A program made the translations under genes and the position numbers. A DNA stretch of 64,000 bases from Caballeronia humi (lineage in GTDB: Bacteria; Pseudomonadota; Gammaproteobacteria; Burkholderiales; Burkholderiaceae), in assembly GCF_001544475.1 (NCBI RefSeq), contig NZ_FCNW02000009.1:106641-170640 (forward strand). The letters are read 5' to 3'. Below the pieces are notes generated by a model. It was not told where the DNA came from and made no database searches. It worked only from the letters and a program-made list of their open reading frames with translations. Positions 45,608 through 56,209 of this stretch are shown here, in pieces. How positions within the stretch are numbered: position 1 is the first letter of the stretch; each line of letters opens with the position of its first letter.

Positions 45608-46258
45608 ATGACGATCAGGCGTATCGGATGTGCGGCGGCGTTCGCGCTGCTGGCCGCGAGCGGGGCATCGGCGGCGCAGGATGCCTTCGGCGTGAACGCG
45701 CAACTGCTCGACGCCGTGCGTGCGAGCGATCAGGCGGGCGTCACGCGGGCGCTGGAACAGGGCGCGGCGATCGATTCACGCAACCGCATCGGCGACACGG
45801 CGCTCATCAGCGCGTGCAAGAAGGGCATGACGCCGATGGCGCGCATGCTGATCGAGCGCGGCGCGAACGTCAGCCAGGCCGACGTGCAGGGCGTCACGCC
45901 GCTGATGGCCGCCGCGTTCGACGGCAACGAGGAAATCGTCGCGCTCCTCATCGCGCATCACGCCGACGCGAACGCCGCCGACCGCATCGGCAAGACGGCG
46001 ATCGAATATGCAGCGGGGAAAGGGCATACGGCCGTGGTGCGGCAACTGCTCGACGCGGGCATCGACGTGAACGCGGCCTACCGCAATCACCTCACGGCGC
46101 TGATGTGGGCCGCCGGCTACGACCAGACGCAGACCGTTTCGCTGCTGCTCGAACGCGGCGCGAACCGCGACCTGCGCGACGATCGCGGGCTGACGGCGAA
46201 GGACATCGCCGAGCAGACCGGCTCGACGCACGCCGCGTTATTGCTCTCCGGCCACTGA
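45608..46258 (+). CDS. Exported ankyrin-repeat protein
   Basis: 216 aa, signal peptide about 1-22 (ASGASA-AQ). Five ankyrin repeats of about 33 residues fill the rest (for example IGDTALISACKKGMTPMARMLIERGANV, VTPLMAAAFDGNEEIVALLIAHHADANA, LTALMWAAGYDQTQTVSLLLERGAN). It begins 7 bases after the cytochrome stop, so it is in the same operon. Ankyrin repeats bind proteins, so a periplasmic chaperone, tether or inhibitor of the dehydrogenase-cytochrome pair is plausible but unproved. Confidence 0.87.
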   Translation: MTIRRIGCAAAFALLAASGASAAQDAFGVNAQLLDAVRASDQAGVTRALEQGAAIDSRNRIGDTALISACKKGMTPMARMLIERGANVSQADVQGVTPLMAAAFDGNEEIVALLIAHHADANAADRIGKTAIEYAAGKGHTAVVRQLLDAGIDVNAAYRNHLTALMWAAGYDQTQTVSLLLERGANRDLRDDRGLTAKDIAEQTGSTHAALLLSGH

Positions 46259-46261
46259 AAT

Positions 46262-47164
46262 CTACCGGCGCGCGCCCGAACCGCTGCGCATCACCAGCAG
46301 GATGCCGATCGCCGCGAGCGCCATGCCGGCCCAGGCGAGCGGCGGAATCGGCTCGCCGAGCAGGAGGAACGCGATCACCGCCGTCGACGGCGGCACGAGA
46401 AAGAACAGCGCCGACACGCGCGATGCCTCGCCGTAGCGGATCATGGCGAGATAGAGCGAGATCGCGACGATCGAATTCGCCAGCACGAGATAAGCGAGCG
46501 AGGCGAAGAGGCCGCCGCTCCAGACGATGTGCATCGGTTCGAGCAGGACGGCGAGCGGCGCCGAGACCGCGAGACCGACTGCGTACTGCACGAGATTGGC
46601 CGTCACCGGATGCGCTGCTTCGCCGAAGCGCTTCTCGTAGAGCGTGCCTGCGGTCATCGAAAGGAGCGCGAGCACCGCGAACAGGATGCCGATTGGCGCG
46701 CCCGGATGCACCGTCGAGCGGGCGAGGATGACGATCCCCGCGCCCGCCACGCCGAGCGCGAGCCCCGCCCAGCGCACCGCATCGACGCGCTCTCCCGCGA
46801 TCGCCGGCGCGAGCAGGCCGATCAGAATCGGCTGCTGCGACGTGATCAGCGCGACTTCCGCAGGCGTGCTGCCCGCCTTCAGACTCAGGTAAGTGAACGC
46901 GAAATACCCCGCCTGAATCAGCAGGCCGACCATCGCGATATGGAGCCAGCCGGCGCGGCTCGCGGGCAGCGGCGGACGCATCGCGACGAACGGCACGGCG
47001 AGAATCGCGACCACGCACGCGTAGCGCAGCGCGAGGAACGTCAGTGGATCGGCGTAGGCGAGGCCGAGCTTCAGGAAGACAAATCCGCTCGACCACAGCA
47101 GCAGGAAGAGAGCTGGCGCGATTTTCAGCCAGGGCGGGGCGGCGTCGGTCGGCTTCTCACTCAT
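46262..47164 (-). CDS. EamA/DMT-family transporter
   Basis: 300 aa with ten hydrophobic helices in two EamA halves (about 13-138 and 150-290). The DMT family exports amino acids and small metabolites. The ATG at 47164 overlaps the stop of the LysR gene upstream as ATGA, so the two are translationally coupled; the longer open frame is not used. It converges on the ankyrin gene with a 3-base gap. The substrate is unknown. Confidence 0.88.
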   Translation of the reverse strand: MSEKPTDAAPPWLKIAPALFLLLWSSGFVFLKLGLAYADPLTFLALRYACVVAILAVPFVAMRPPLPASRAGWLHIAMVGLLIQAGYFAFTYLSLKAGSTPAEVALITSQQPILIGLLAPAIAGERVDAVRWAGLALGVAGAGIVILARSTVHPGAPIGILFAVLALLSMTAGTLYEKRFGEAAHPVTANLVQYAVGLAVSAPLAVLLEPMHIVWSGGLFASLAYLVLANSIVAISLYLAMIRYGEASRVSALFFLVPPSTAVIAFLLLGEPIPPLAWAGMALAAIGILLVMRSGSGARR

Positions 47165-48078
47165 GGCGCGACGGCAAGCCCTTCGACGAGCAGCCTGGCG
47201 AGCCGCGGCTCCCGGAACTGTTCGAGCCACCATTGCAGCGCGCGGCCTTCATGGTCGCCGCGCCACGCGACATACAGCGTGTTCGGTTCGCGCGGATCGG
47301 CGGTCGGCTTTTCGATCAATTCGCCGCTTTTCATGAGCGATGCAACCCGATGCCGCGGCAGCCAGCCGATCCCGAGCCCTTGCCGCTGCGCGAGTATCTT
47401 GGCGCGCATGTTGGGCACGGCGAGCGCGGCCTGTCCGCCGAGCAGCCCGTACGCGCGTCCCGCCGACATCCGCGACGAATCCGCCACCACGACCGCCCGG
47501 TGCGCGAGGATCTGCTCGCGCCTGAGCGGACCGTCGACGGATACGAGCGGATGGCGCGGCGACACCGCGAACACCCATTCCATCACGCCGAGTTCGAACC
47601 AGCGCAGGCCGGGGATCGCAGGCGGCTCGTTGGTCGCGCCGACGATCAGGTCCGCGCGGCCGTCGCGCAAGGCTTCCCAGGTGCCGCTCAGCACCTCGTG
47701 CGTGAAGCGCAACGTGACGCCGGAATCGAGCGCATCGAAGGCGCGGATGACGGGCAGGAGCGTATCGAATTCGAGGATTTCATCGGAGACGATCCACAGC
47801 CGGTCTTCCCAGCCGCTTGCGATCTGGCGCACGCGCTGCGTCATCCGCGAGACGTCGAGCATCAGGCGCGCCGCTTCCTCCGCGAGCAGATGCCCGGCGG
47901 GCGTCAGTTGCAGCCGATAGCGGCGGCGGTCGAACAAAAGAGCGTCGAAGCGGGTTTCGAGCTGGCGGGCGGCGTGCGAGACCGTCGACGGCGCTTTGCC
48001 CAGGCGTGCGGCGGCGCGCGAGAGACTGCCGGTTTCGCGGATCGCATCGAGCAGCGCCAGTTCTTCCTCGGACAACAT
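47161..48078 (-). CDS. LysR-family regulator coupled to the EamA transporter
   Basis: 305 aa. HTH at about 1-60 (GSLSRAAARLGKAPSTVSHAARQLE) and a LysR effector domain (about 85-295). The ATG at 48078 is preferred because GGAG lies 6 bases before it; ATG 48090 is the alternative. The regulator is in the same direction as, and overlaps, the transporter it probably controls, rather than being divergent. Confidence 0.87.
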   Translation of the reverse strand: MLSEEELALLDAIRETGSLSRAAARLGKAPSTVSHAARQLETRFDALLFDRRRYRLQLTPAGHLLAEEAARLMLDVSRMTQRVRQIASGWEDRLWIVSDEILEFDTLLPVIRAFDALDSGVTLRFTHEVLSGTWEALRDGRADLIVGATNEPPAIPGLRWFELGVMEWVFAVSPRHPLVSVDGPLRREQILAHRAVVVADSSRMSAGRAYGLLGGQAALAVPNMRAKILAQRQGLGIGWLPRHRVASLMKSGELIEKPTADPREPNTLYVAWRGDHEGRALQWWLEQFREPRLARLLVEGLAVAP

Positions 48079-48164
48079 GTTCGACTCCATCGAACGGGTT
48101 TACCGGGAGAATGCTACGGCGAAAGGCCAGGGTGCGTCCACCACCGCGAGCAGCGCCGCGTCGT

Positions 48165-49455
48165 CTAGAAAATTCCTTCGATGAATTCGTTGTAGCGGTC
48201 TTTCAGTTGCGCCCGCGAATAGCTCAACTGCGCCGCGAGCAGTCCCGCCGGTTTGTACGCAGAGGCCAGACCAAAGCGGCTGAACTGCTTCCAGCCGTCG
48301 CCGCCTTCCGCGATGGCCGACGCGAGGGTCTCGCCGGCGAGCGTCGTCGGTGCGACGCCGTGGCCGCCGAAGCCCTGCGCGAACCACAGGTTCGGCTCGC
48401 TTTGACCGATCTGCGGCATCTGATGGCGCGCGTAGCTCATGAGTCCCGACCACGCGTAGTCGACACGAACGCCCGCCAGCGACGGGAACACCTTCTGCAG
48501 ATCCTTGGTCAGGAGCGCCTTCACCTGCGCGGGCGAGCGGTCGAGCACTGAAATTCGCCCGCCCCAGAGGATGCGTGTATCGGTGAGCGGCCGGTAATAG
48601 TCGAAGGCGAAGCGCGTGTCGTAGATCGCGGCGCGCGTGCCGAAGCAATCGGCGAGACGCGCGCCGAGCGGCTCCGTCACGAGGATGTAGGTGGCGATAG
48701 GCAGGATGCTCGCGTCGATCTCGCGTCGCAGGCCAGCGAGATAGCCGCCGCACGACAGCACGACATGTTCGGCGTGCACGCTGCCGGTGGCGGTCGTGAC
48801 GATCCATCCTGCGCCGTCGCGCGTGAGCGATGTCACTGGCGACGCCTCGTAGAGCCGCACGCCGCGCGCCTCAGCGACGCGCGCGATACCGCAGATAGTC
48901 GAGCGGATGGAAATGCAGCGCGTTGGGCTCGAACAGCCCGGAGTAATAGCGCTCACTGTGGATGCGCTCGCGCATCCGCGCGCGGTCGAGGTATTCCCAC
49001 TCGATGCCGAACGCGTCCTTCAGGATGCGCTGACGGCGCAGCATCGCGGCGTCGTTGCGGAACCAGTTCGCGAGGATGACGCCGCTGTCCTCCATGCTGC
49101 ATTCGATCGCGTGACGCGCGATCCGCTCGCGGATCAGTTCCACCGAGGCGACCGTCCCCACGTACAACGCACGCGCCTTGTCGGCGCCAAGTTCGGCGAG
49201 CAACGTCTCCTCGCCGAGCGAGAAGCCGCCGAACACGAAGCCGCCGTTCCTGCCCGACGCCCCGCGTCCGATGTAATGCGACTCCAGCAGCACGACGTCC
49301 CGCACGCCGCGTTCCGCGAGCCCGAGCGCCGTGTTGGCGCCCGCAAATCCGCCGCCGACGATGCACACCTTCGTATCGACACGGCCCGCGAGTGGGTTAT
49401 AGATGGCCTTGTCGCGGACGGTGGCGTGGTAGTAGTTGTGATCTTCGGCGATCAT
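48165..49455 (-). pseudogene. FAD-dependent amine/D-amino-acid oxidase family protein (PuuB-like), frameshifted
   Basis: Two overlapping frames together give one complete DAO-fold protein of about 428 aa. The N-terminal part (from ATG 49455) has the dinucleotide motif GGGFAGANTALGLAERG and ends in HFHPLDYLRYRARR at 48871. The continuation (GIARVAEARGVRLYEASPV to GGHGVAPTTLAGETLASAI) is in another frame to TAG 48165. The break is at about 48888-48896. Reading PLDYLRGIAR across it needs two extra bases, so a GC dinucleotide seems lost in a CTGCGCGG-type run. This is a real frameshift or a sequencing error. The intact relative oxidises gamma-glutamylputrescine or a similar amine. It starts 8 bases after the hydroxybutyryl-CoA dehydrogenase stop. 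Confidence 0.8.
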
Positions 49456-49463
49456 GCGGCCGT

Positions 49464-50315
49464 TCAGTCGTACCGGTACACGCCGCGCTTGGTCTTGCGC
49501 CCGAGATGCCCCGCCGCGACGAGTTCGCGCAACAGCGGACACGCGCGATATTTCGAATCGCCGAAGTCCTTCAGGAACACGTCCATCACCGAGAGGCACA
49601 CGTCCAGCCCGACCAGATCGGCCAACGCGAGCGGCCCGATCGGATGATTCGCGCCGAGCTTCATGCCCTCATCGATTTCCTCGGCCGTCGCGACGCCTTC
49701 CTGCAGCACGAAGAACGCCTCGTTGATCATCGGCACGAGGATGCGGTTGACGACGAAGCCCGGCGAATTCTTCACGCCAATCGGCGATTTGCCGAGCTTT
49801 TCGGTCAGTTCGCGCACGCTTGCGGCGGTGTCGTCGCTCGTCTGCACGCCGCGAATCACTTCGACGAGCGGCAACAGCGGCACCGGGTTGAAGAAGTGCA
49901 TGCCGATGAAGCGCTCGGACTTGTCGAGCGTGGCGCCGAGCGCAGTGATCGAAATCGACGACGTATTCGACGCGATGATCGCCTCGGCCCGCACGACGGC
50001 TTCGATCTGCTTCAGGATGCGGATCTTGAGATCGGCGTTCTCGGTGGCCGCTTCGATCACGATGTCGGCGGCGGCCAGGCGCTGGTAATCCGTCGACGTT
50101 TCGATGCGCGCGAGCGCGGCGTCGCGCGTGGCGGCATCGAGCTTGTCCTTCGAGACGAGGCGCGCAAGGCTGCCGGTGAGCGTCGCGACGCCCTTCGCGA
50201 GCGCGGCATCGGTGACGTCGATCATGATGGTCTTGAGGCCCGCGACCGCCGCGATCTGCGCGATGCCGTTGCCCATCGTTCCTGCGCCGACGATGCCGAC
50301 GGTTTCGATCTTCAT
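49464..50315 (-). CDS. 3-hydroxybutyryl-CoA dehydrogenase (3-hydroxyacyl-CoA dehydrogenase family)
   Basis: 283 aa. N-terminal Rossmann motif GAGTMGNGIAQ, catalytic His in GMHFFNPVPLLPLVEV, and the C-terminal helical domain with VNRILVPMINEA and GANHPIGPLALADLVGLDV. It oxidises 3-hydroxyacyl-CoA with NAD or NADP. ATG 50315 is chosen over ATG 50321 because AGGAG then has 8-base spacing. It lies downstream of the large acyl-CoA dehydrogenase in the same direction, making a beta-oxidation pair. Confidence 0.93.
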   Translation of the reverse strand: MKIETVGIVGAGTMGNGIAQIAAVAGLKTIMIDVTDAALAKGVATLTGSLARLVSKDKLDAATRDAALARIETSTDYQRLAAADIVIEAATENADLKIRILKQIEAVVRAEAIIASNTSSISITALGATLDKSERFIGMHFFNPVPLLPLVEVIRGVQTSDDTAASVRELTEKLGKSPIGVKNSPGFVVNRILVPMINEAFFVLQEGVATAEEIDEGMKLGANHPIGPLALADLVGLDVCLSVMDVFLKDFGDSKYRACPLLRELVAAGHLGRKTKRGVYRYD

Positions 50316-50372
50316 TTGCATTGCTCCTGTCTGCCCGGTTGAATTTGGTCGGTCATTGTAACCAGCGCAAAT

Positions 50373-52163
50373 TCAGAACTGGTCGACGTCCAGCGCAAGG
50401 ACGCTCCGGTTGCCCTTCGCGCTGACGATCGACGCCTCCAGTGCGACGGCCTGGGGCAGGATGTGATCGGCGAAGAAATGCGCGGTGGTGATCTTCGCGT
50501 CGTAAAACGACGGGTCGGCGGCGTGCTTTTGCGTCGCGGCGATCATCGCGCGCGCCATTTGCCAGCCCGACAGCACGATGCCCGCGAGCTTCAGGTACGC
50601 GACGCTGCCCGTGAACACGGCGTTCGGATCGCTCTTCGTGTTCTGCAGCACGAAATCGACGACATTCGCGAGCGCGGCCCGTCCCGCTTGCAGGCGGCTG
50701 TGCATTGCGTCGAAGGCGGCGCCGTCGTGCTGCTTCAGCGCGGCGAGCGTCGCGTCGATTTGCGCAAGGACCGCGCGGGCCGCCGCGCCGCCGTCGCGCA
50801 CCGTCTTGCGGCCGATCAGGTCGTTGGCCTGGATCGCGGTCGTGCCTTCGTAGATCGTCAGGATGCGCGCATCGCGATAGTGCTGCGCGGCGCCCGTCTC
50901 CTCGATGAAGCCCATGCCGCCATGCACCTGCACGCCGAGGCTCGCGACATCGATCGACATCTCCGTGCTCCAGCCTTTCACGACCGGCACGAGGTATTCG
51001 TAGATCGCCGCGTGGTCGGCGCGCGTGGCGGCATCGTCGGAATGGTGCGCGATGTCCGAATGCGCGGCCGCGACGTAGGCGAGGGCGCGCGCGCCTTCGG
51101 TCAGCGCACGCATCGTCATGAGCATGCGGCGCACATCCGGATGGTGGATGATCGCGACCGACTGCTTGGCGGAGCCGTCGACGGGACGGCTCTGCACGCG
51201 CTCTTTCGCGTAGGCGGCGGCGAGTTGATACGCACGCTCCGACACCGCGATGCCCTGCACGCCGACCGCGAAACGTGCCGCGTTCATCATGATGAACATG
51301 TATTCGAGGCCGCGATTCTCCTCGCCGATCAGGTAACCGGTCGCGCCGCCGTGATCGCCGAATTGCAGGACGGCGGTCGGGCTCGCCTTGATGCCGAGCT
51401 TGTGTTCGATCGAGACGCAATGCACGTCGTTGCGCGCGCCGGGCGAACCGTCTTCGTTCACCATGAACTTCGGCACGAGAAAGAGCGAGATGCCCTTGAC
51501 GCCTTCGGGTGCATCCGGCGTGCGCGCCAGCACGAGATGGACGATGTTCTCCGCCATGTCGTGCTCGCCGTACGTGATGAAGATCTTCGTGCCGAACACC
51601 TTGTACGTGCCGTCGCCTTGCGGCTCGGCGCGCGTGCGCACGAGCGCGAGATCGGAACCGGCTTGCGGCTCGGTGAGGTTCATCGTGCCGGTCCATTTGC
51701 CTTCGATGAGCTTCGGCAGATAGCGCGCTTTCAGGTTGTCGGAACCGGCGGTCAGGAGCGCTTCGATCGCGCCGTCCGTCAAAAGCGGACACAAAGCGAA
51801 GGACAGGTTCGCGCTGTTCAGCATTTCGATGCACGGCGTGGCGATGAGCTTCGGCAGCGCCTGTCCGCCGAATTCGGACGGATGCATCACGCCTTGCCAG
51901 CCGCCTTCGCCGAACTGGCGGAACGCGTCCTTGAAGCCGGCGGTCGTCGTGACAACGCCGTCGTGCCATGTGCTCGGATGCTTGTCGCCTTCGATGTTCA
52001 GTGGCGCCAGAACCTCGCCGTTGAACTTCGCGGCTTCGTCGAGCACGGCTTGGGCGGTTTCGAGCGTGGCGTCCTCGAAGCCCGGCAACGTGGCGACGTT
52101 GGCGATGTTGGCGAGTTCGTCGATCACGAACAACATGTCTTTCAGCGGCGCGGCGTAGGTCAT
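50373..52163 (-). CDS. Acyl-CoA dehydrogenase with C-terminal extension (DmdC/FadE-like, about 600 aa)
   Basis: 596 aa. The long acyl-CoA dehydrogenase family with an N-terminal pre-domain (about 1-80) and a C-terminal helical domain (about 470-590). FAD-binding motif [19 protein letters not shown], and the C-terminal GGMGFIEETGAAQHYRDARILTIYEGTTAIQANDLIGRK segment with the expected catalytic Glu region. This subgroup includes methylthiopropionyl-CoA dehydrogenase (DmdC) and general FadE-type enzymes. GGAGA precedes the ATG. It is first in an operon with hydroxybutyryl-CoA dehydrogenase. Confidence 0.9.
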   Translation of the reverse strand: MTYAAPLKDMLFVIDELANIANVATLPGFEDATLETAQAVLDEAAKFNGEVLAPLNIEGDKHPSTWHDGVVTTTAGFKDAFRQFGEGGWQGVMHPSEFGGQALPKLIATPCIEMLNSANLSFALCPLLTDGAIEALLTAGSDNLKARYLPKLIEGKWTGTMNLTEPQAGSDLALVRTRAEPQGDGTYKVFGTKIFITYGEHDMAENIVHLVLARTPDAPEGVKGISLFLVPKFMVNEDGSPGARNDVHCVSIEHKLGIKASPTAVLQFGDHGGATGYLIGEENRGLEYMFIMMNAARFAVGVQGIAVSERAYQLAAAYAKERVQSRPVDGSAKQSVAIIHHPDVRRMLMTMRALTEGARALAYVAAAHSDIAHHSDDAATRADHAAIYEYLVPVVKGWSTEMSIDVASLGVQVHGGMGFIEETGAAQHYRDARILTIYEGTTAIQANDLIGRKTVRDGGAAARAVLAQIDATLAALKQHDGAAFDAMHSRLQAGRAALANVVDFVLQNTKSDPNAVFTGSVAYLKLAGIVLSGWQMARAMIAATQKHAADPSFYDAKITTAHFFADHILPQAVALEASIVSAKGNRSVLALDVDQF

Positions 52164-52306
52164 CTTTGTCTGTCTCCGTATGGGGTCCGCGCAACGCTTT
52201 CGCGCGGTGCAAAATGCGAATGACCCATCGTAGCGCCTTACCTCGCTATCGCAGGTATCCGAATCTGCCCTTTGATTGACAAATCACGCCGCTTCCGTGC
52301 AAACCC

Positions 52307-53305
52307 TCAGGTGGTCTTCCGGTACGCATTCGGCGTGCTTCCCGTCCAGTGCCGGAACGCCCGGTGAAACGCGGTAGGGTTATCGAACCCTACGTCGTAC
52401 GCGATCTCCGCAATCGCGTCGCCCGAGCGCGTGAGCCGCTGAATCGCGATATCGCGCCGCACTTCGTCCTTGATCGCCTGAAACGTCGTGCCCTCGGCCG
52501 CTAGCCGACGGCACAGCGTGCGCACGGAGTGGTGCAGATCCTGCGCGACGGCATCGACGGTCGGCGTCCCCGGCAGCCGCTCGGCCATGTATTGCCGCAC
52601 GCGGTGAGAAGTCATCTGCTCGGCGAACGAGACGAAGATCCAGTCTTCCGGCGCGCGCGCAAGAAACTTCTTCAGGTCGGGCTTGCGCTGGCGGATCGGC
52701 ATGTCGAGATACGCGGCATCGAAACGAATACGCGTCGTCTCGCAGCCGAAACGCACGGGGCCGGGAAAGAGATCGGCGTGATCGCCCGCTTGCGGTGGAC
52801 GCGCGAAATCGAAATCGACTTCCGCGAGCGGAATCTTCTGTCCGACGAGCCACGACGCCACGCCGTGCACGAGCTTGAGCATCAGGACGCGCCCCAGCTT
52901 GCTGACCTTCGGTCCATCCGGAATCGCGATCATTTCGACATAGCCGAGCGCGCCGTCGCGTTGCGATTGCAGGCGAAAGTCGTCGAGGATCAGGTGAAAG
53001 AACTGCCCGAAACGATGCAGCGCGATTTCGAGTTTCGATGCGTCCAGCAGGCTCAGGCACAGGTATTTCAGCGTGCCGTTGCGCAGCGGCCGGCTGAAGA
53101 TGCCGGGCATTTCATCATCGAGTTCCATCGCGAGCAGGCGATAGAGCGTCGAGAACTGTTCCTGCGTCACGCGCGCGGCCGGTTCGCGCAGCAGTTCGTG
53201 CGGGATGCCCGAGCGCTCGGCGAGTCGCGCGATGGCGCGACGGTCGGCGCCCGACAGAAAGCCGTTGACGACCGAGATGGGAACGGTGGCGGAAAGCGGG
53301 TTCAA
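52307..53305 (-). CDS. AraC-family transcriptional regulator
   Basis: 332 aa, TTG start. The same architecture as the regulator at 34857-35885: an Arabinose_bd-type N-terminal domain (about 15-205) and an AraC HTH pair (about 235-330, IQRLTRSGDAIAEIAYDVGFDNPTAFHRAFRHWTGSTPNAYR). It lies upstream of, and in the same direction as, the acyl-CoA dehydrogenase operon, so it is its likely regulator. The start lacks a clear ribosome site and may be further in. Confidence 0.85.
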   Translation of the reverse strand: MNPLSATVPISVVNGFLSGADRRAIARLAERSGIPHELLREPAARVTQEQFSTLYRLLAMELDDEMPGIFSRPLRNGTLKYLCLSLLDASKLEIALHRFGQFFHLILDDFRLQSQRDGALGYVEMIAIPDGPKVSKLGRVLMLKLVHGVASWLVGQKIPLAEVDFDFARPPQAGDHADLFPGPVRFGCETTRIRFDAAYLDMPIRQRKPDLKKFLARAPEDWIFVSFAEQMTSHRVRQYMAERLPGTPTVDAVAQDLHHSVRTLCRRLAAEGTTFQAIKDEVRRDIAIQRLTRSGDAIAEIAYDVGFDNPTAFHRAFRHWTGSTPNAYRKTT

Positions 53306-53363
53306 AAGGGTTTTAGCGAGCCGGGAGCGTGGCCTATTTTGTCATACACCCGCGTCGAAAGGC

Positions 53364-53834
53364 TCAACGAAACGCCGTCAGATCGCGCGGCTCGATGCCG
53401 TTAGTCGCGCAATACGCCGCGTAGCGATCCCAGCCGCTGCGCCAGTTCTCGATTGCGATCACCTCGTTGCGCTCGTTCATGAAGAGCAGTTCGCCCTGGA
53501 TGATGTTGAGCGTGACGATATCCTCGTCGCCGGGAAGCGCTTGCGGCGTGTGGCTCGATCCCGCCACCTCATACACGATGCTGCCCTTGTCCGCGATCCA
53601 GTCGTGCTCGCGATATTTCCACCGCCCCTGCACCGTGTAGACGATCACCGTGCCGGTGTGATGATGGATCGGCATCTCGCCGGTGGCGGGCGCTTTCAGC
53701 AGCGCGATGACTTCGCCGCGAATCGGGTCGAGCTTGAAATACTTGACGAACACCTCGTCGCTGTACGGCGTGAACGGCACCCACGGCACGTCCGCATCGT
53801 TGATGCAGGCGGTTTCGATCTGTTCGAACAGCAT
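53364..53834 (-). CDS. Cupin protein of the 2,4'-dihydroxyacetophenone dioxygenase-like family
   Basis: 156 aa. A single cupin barrel with metal motif HHHTGTVIVYTVQGRWKYREHDW and a second-motif His in GSSHTPQ. Members of this small family cleave C-C bonds of hydroxyacetophenones with a bound iron, but most are uncharacterised. The start at ATG 53834 has AGGAG upstream; the open frame extends further without a site. It is divergent from the ABC exporter and sits 58 bases upstream of the AraC gene in the same direction. Confidence 0.75.
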   Translation of the reverse strand: MLFEQIETACINDADVPWVPFTPYSDEVFVKYFKLDPIRGEVIALLKAPATGEMPIHHHTGTVIVYTVQGRWKYREHDWIADKGSIVYEVAGSSHTPQALPGDEDIVTLNIIQGELLFMNERNEVIAIENWRSGWDRYAAYCATNGIEPRDLTAFR

Positions 53835-53938
53835 GGCTCTCGGCTCCTGTTGGCTGCATCGGCTGTTGCACCGCGTCATTGTGACAGGCGGCCCGGCCGG
53901 TCGAGCCGATTTCGACGGTATCTGATATTGTCCACGCC

Positions 53939-54861
<923 letters not shown>

Positions 54862-54865
<4 letters not shown>

Positions 54866-55623
54866 ACCTCCACGCAGTGCGCGCGATCTACCGCTTCGAA
54901 ATGGCACGCACGGCGCGCACGCTGATGCAGAGCATCGTGTCGCCGGTGATTTCGACGTCGCTTTATTTTGTCGTGTTCGGTGCCGCGATCGGCTCGCGCA
55001 TTCCGGAAGTCGAAGGCATCAGCTACGGCGCGTTCATCGTGCCGGGGCTCGTGATGCTGTCGCTCCTGACGCAGAGCATCTCGAACGCATCGTTCGGCAT
55101 CTACTTTCCGAAGTTCACCGGGACCATCTATGAGCTGCTTTCCGCGCCGATCTCTCATCTGGAGATCGTCGTGAGCTACGTGGGCGCGGCGGCGACGAAA
55201 TCGGTCGTGCTCGGCCTCATCATCCTCGTGACCGCGCGCCTTTTCGTGCCGCTTCGCATCGATCATCCGGTCTGGATGATCGTGTTCCTGCTGCTCACGT
55301 CGGTGACGTTCAGCCTGCTCGGGTTCATCATTGGCATCTGGGCCGACGGCTTCGAGAAGCTGCAGGTGATCCCGCTTCTGATCGTCACGCCGCTGACATT
55401 CCTCGGCGGCAGCTTCTACTCGATCAACATCCTGCCGCCGTTCTGGAAGGCGGTCGCGCTGTTCAACCCGGTTGTGTATCTGATCAGCGGCTTCCGCTGG
55501 AGCTTCTACGGACTCGCGGACGTGAGCGTCGGCGTGAGTCTCGCGATGACGCTCGTGTTTCTCGGCGTGTTCACGGGCATCGCCGCGTGGATCTTTCGGA
55601 CGGGTTATCGGCTCAAAGCATAG
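54862..55623 (+). CDS. ABC-2 type permease (YadH-like)
   Basis: 253 aa with six hydrophobic helices (about 23-45, 58-78, 107-130, 137-160, 170-190, 225-248) and the ABC-2 signature in [42 protein letters not shown]. Coupled by a four-base overlap to the ATPase gene, forming a two-component exporter in the inner membrane. Confidence 0.93.
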
Positions 55624-55679
55624 TAACCAGGCATCCTGGCGCGTCTAATATGGATTGGCGAATCTTTCGGGTGACCATC

Positions 55680-56186
55680 ATGAAAGGCACCAAACGCAGT
55701 TTCCTCGGAGCGCTCGCGGCGACCGTGGCGGGCGGCACGGCGTCGTGGCGCGGGGTGGGATCGGCGTCCGCGCAGACGTCCGCCGCCACGTCATACGAAA
55801 TCACGCGCAGCGAGTCCGAGTGGCGCAAGCTGCTGACGCCCGCGCAATACAAGGTGCTGCGCCAGGAAAACACGGAGCGGCCGTTCACGAGCCCACTCAA
55901 CGACGAACATCGCGCGGGCCTCTTCGCGTGCGCGGGGTGCGGGCTGGACCTCTTTTCGTCCAGGACGAAGTTCGAGAGCGGCACTGGCTGGCCGAGCTTC
56001 TGGCAGCCGCTCGACGGCGCCGTCGCCACGCGCACGGACGCGTCGTTCGGCATGGAGCGCAACGAAGTGCACTGCCGGCGCTGCGGCGGCCACCTTGGCC
56101 ACGTCTTCGACGACGGCCCGAAACCCACCGGTCTGCGCTACTGCATGAACGGCGTCGCGATGACGTTTGTGCCGACGGCGGTTTGA
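55680..56186 (+). CDS. msrB: Exported peptide-methionine (R)-S-oxide reductase
   Basis: 168 aa. An N-terminal export signal (KRSFLGALAATVAGGTASW, cut near SASA-QT) is followed by a complete MsrB domain: ERPFTSPLNDEHR, zinc cysteines CAGC and CRRC, substrate motif GTGWPSFW, and the catalytic Cys in RYCMNG. It repairs oxidised methionine, here in the periplasm rather than the cytoplasm. ATG 55680 is chosen because the signal peptide begins there; ATG 55650 would add 10 residues. Confidence 0.9.
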   Translation: MKGTKRSFLGALAATVAGGTASWRGVGSASAQTSAATSYEITRSESEWRKLLTPAQYKVLRQENTERPFTSPLNDEHRAGLFACAGCGLDLFSSRTKFESGTGWPSFWQPLDGAVATRTDASFGMERNEVHCRRCGGHLGHVFDDGPKPTGLRYCMNGVAMTFVPTAV

Positions 56187-56209
56187 TTCACGGTCACGGA
56201 ACGATTCAA

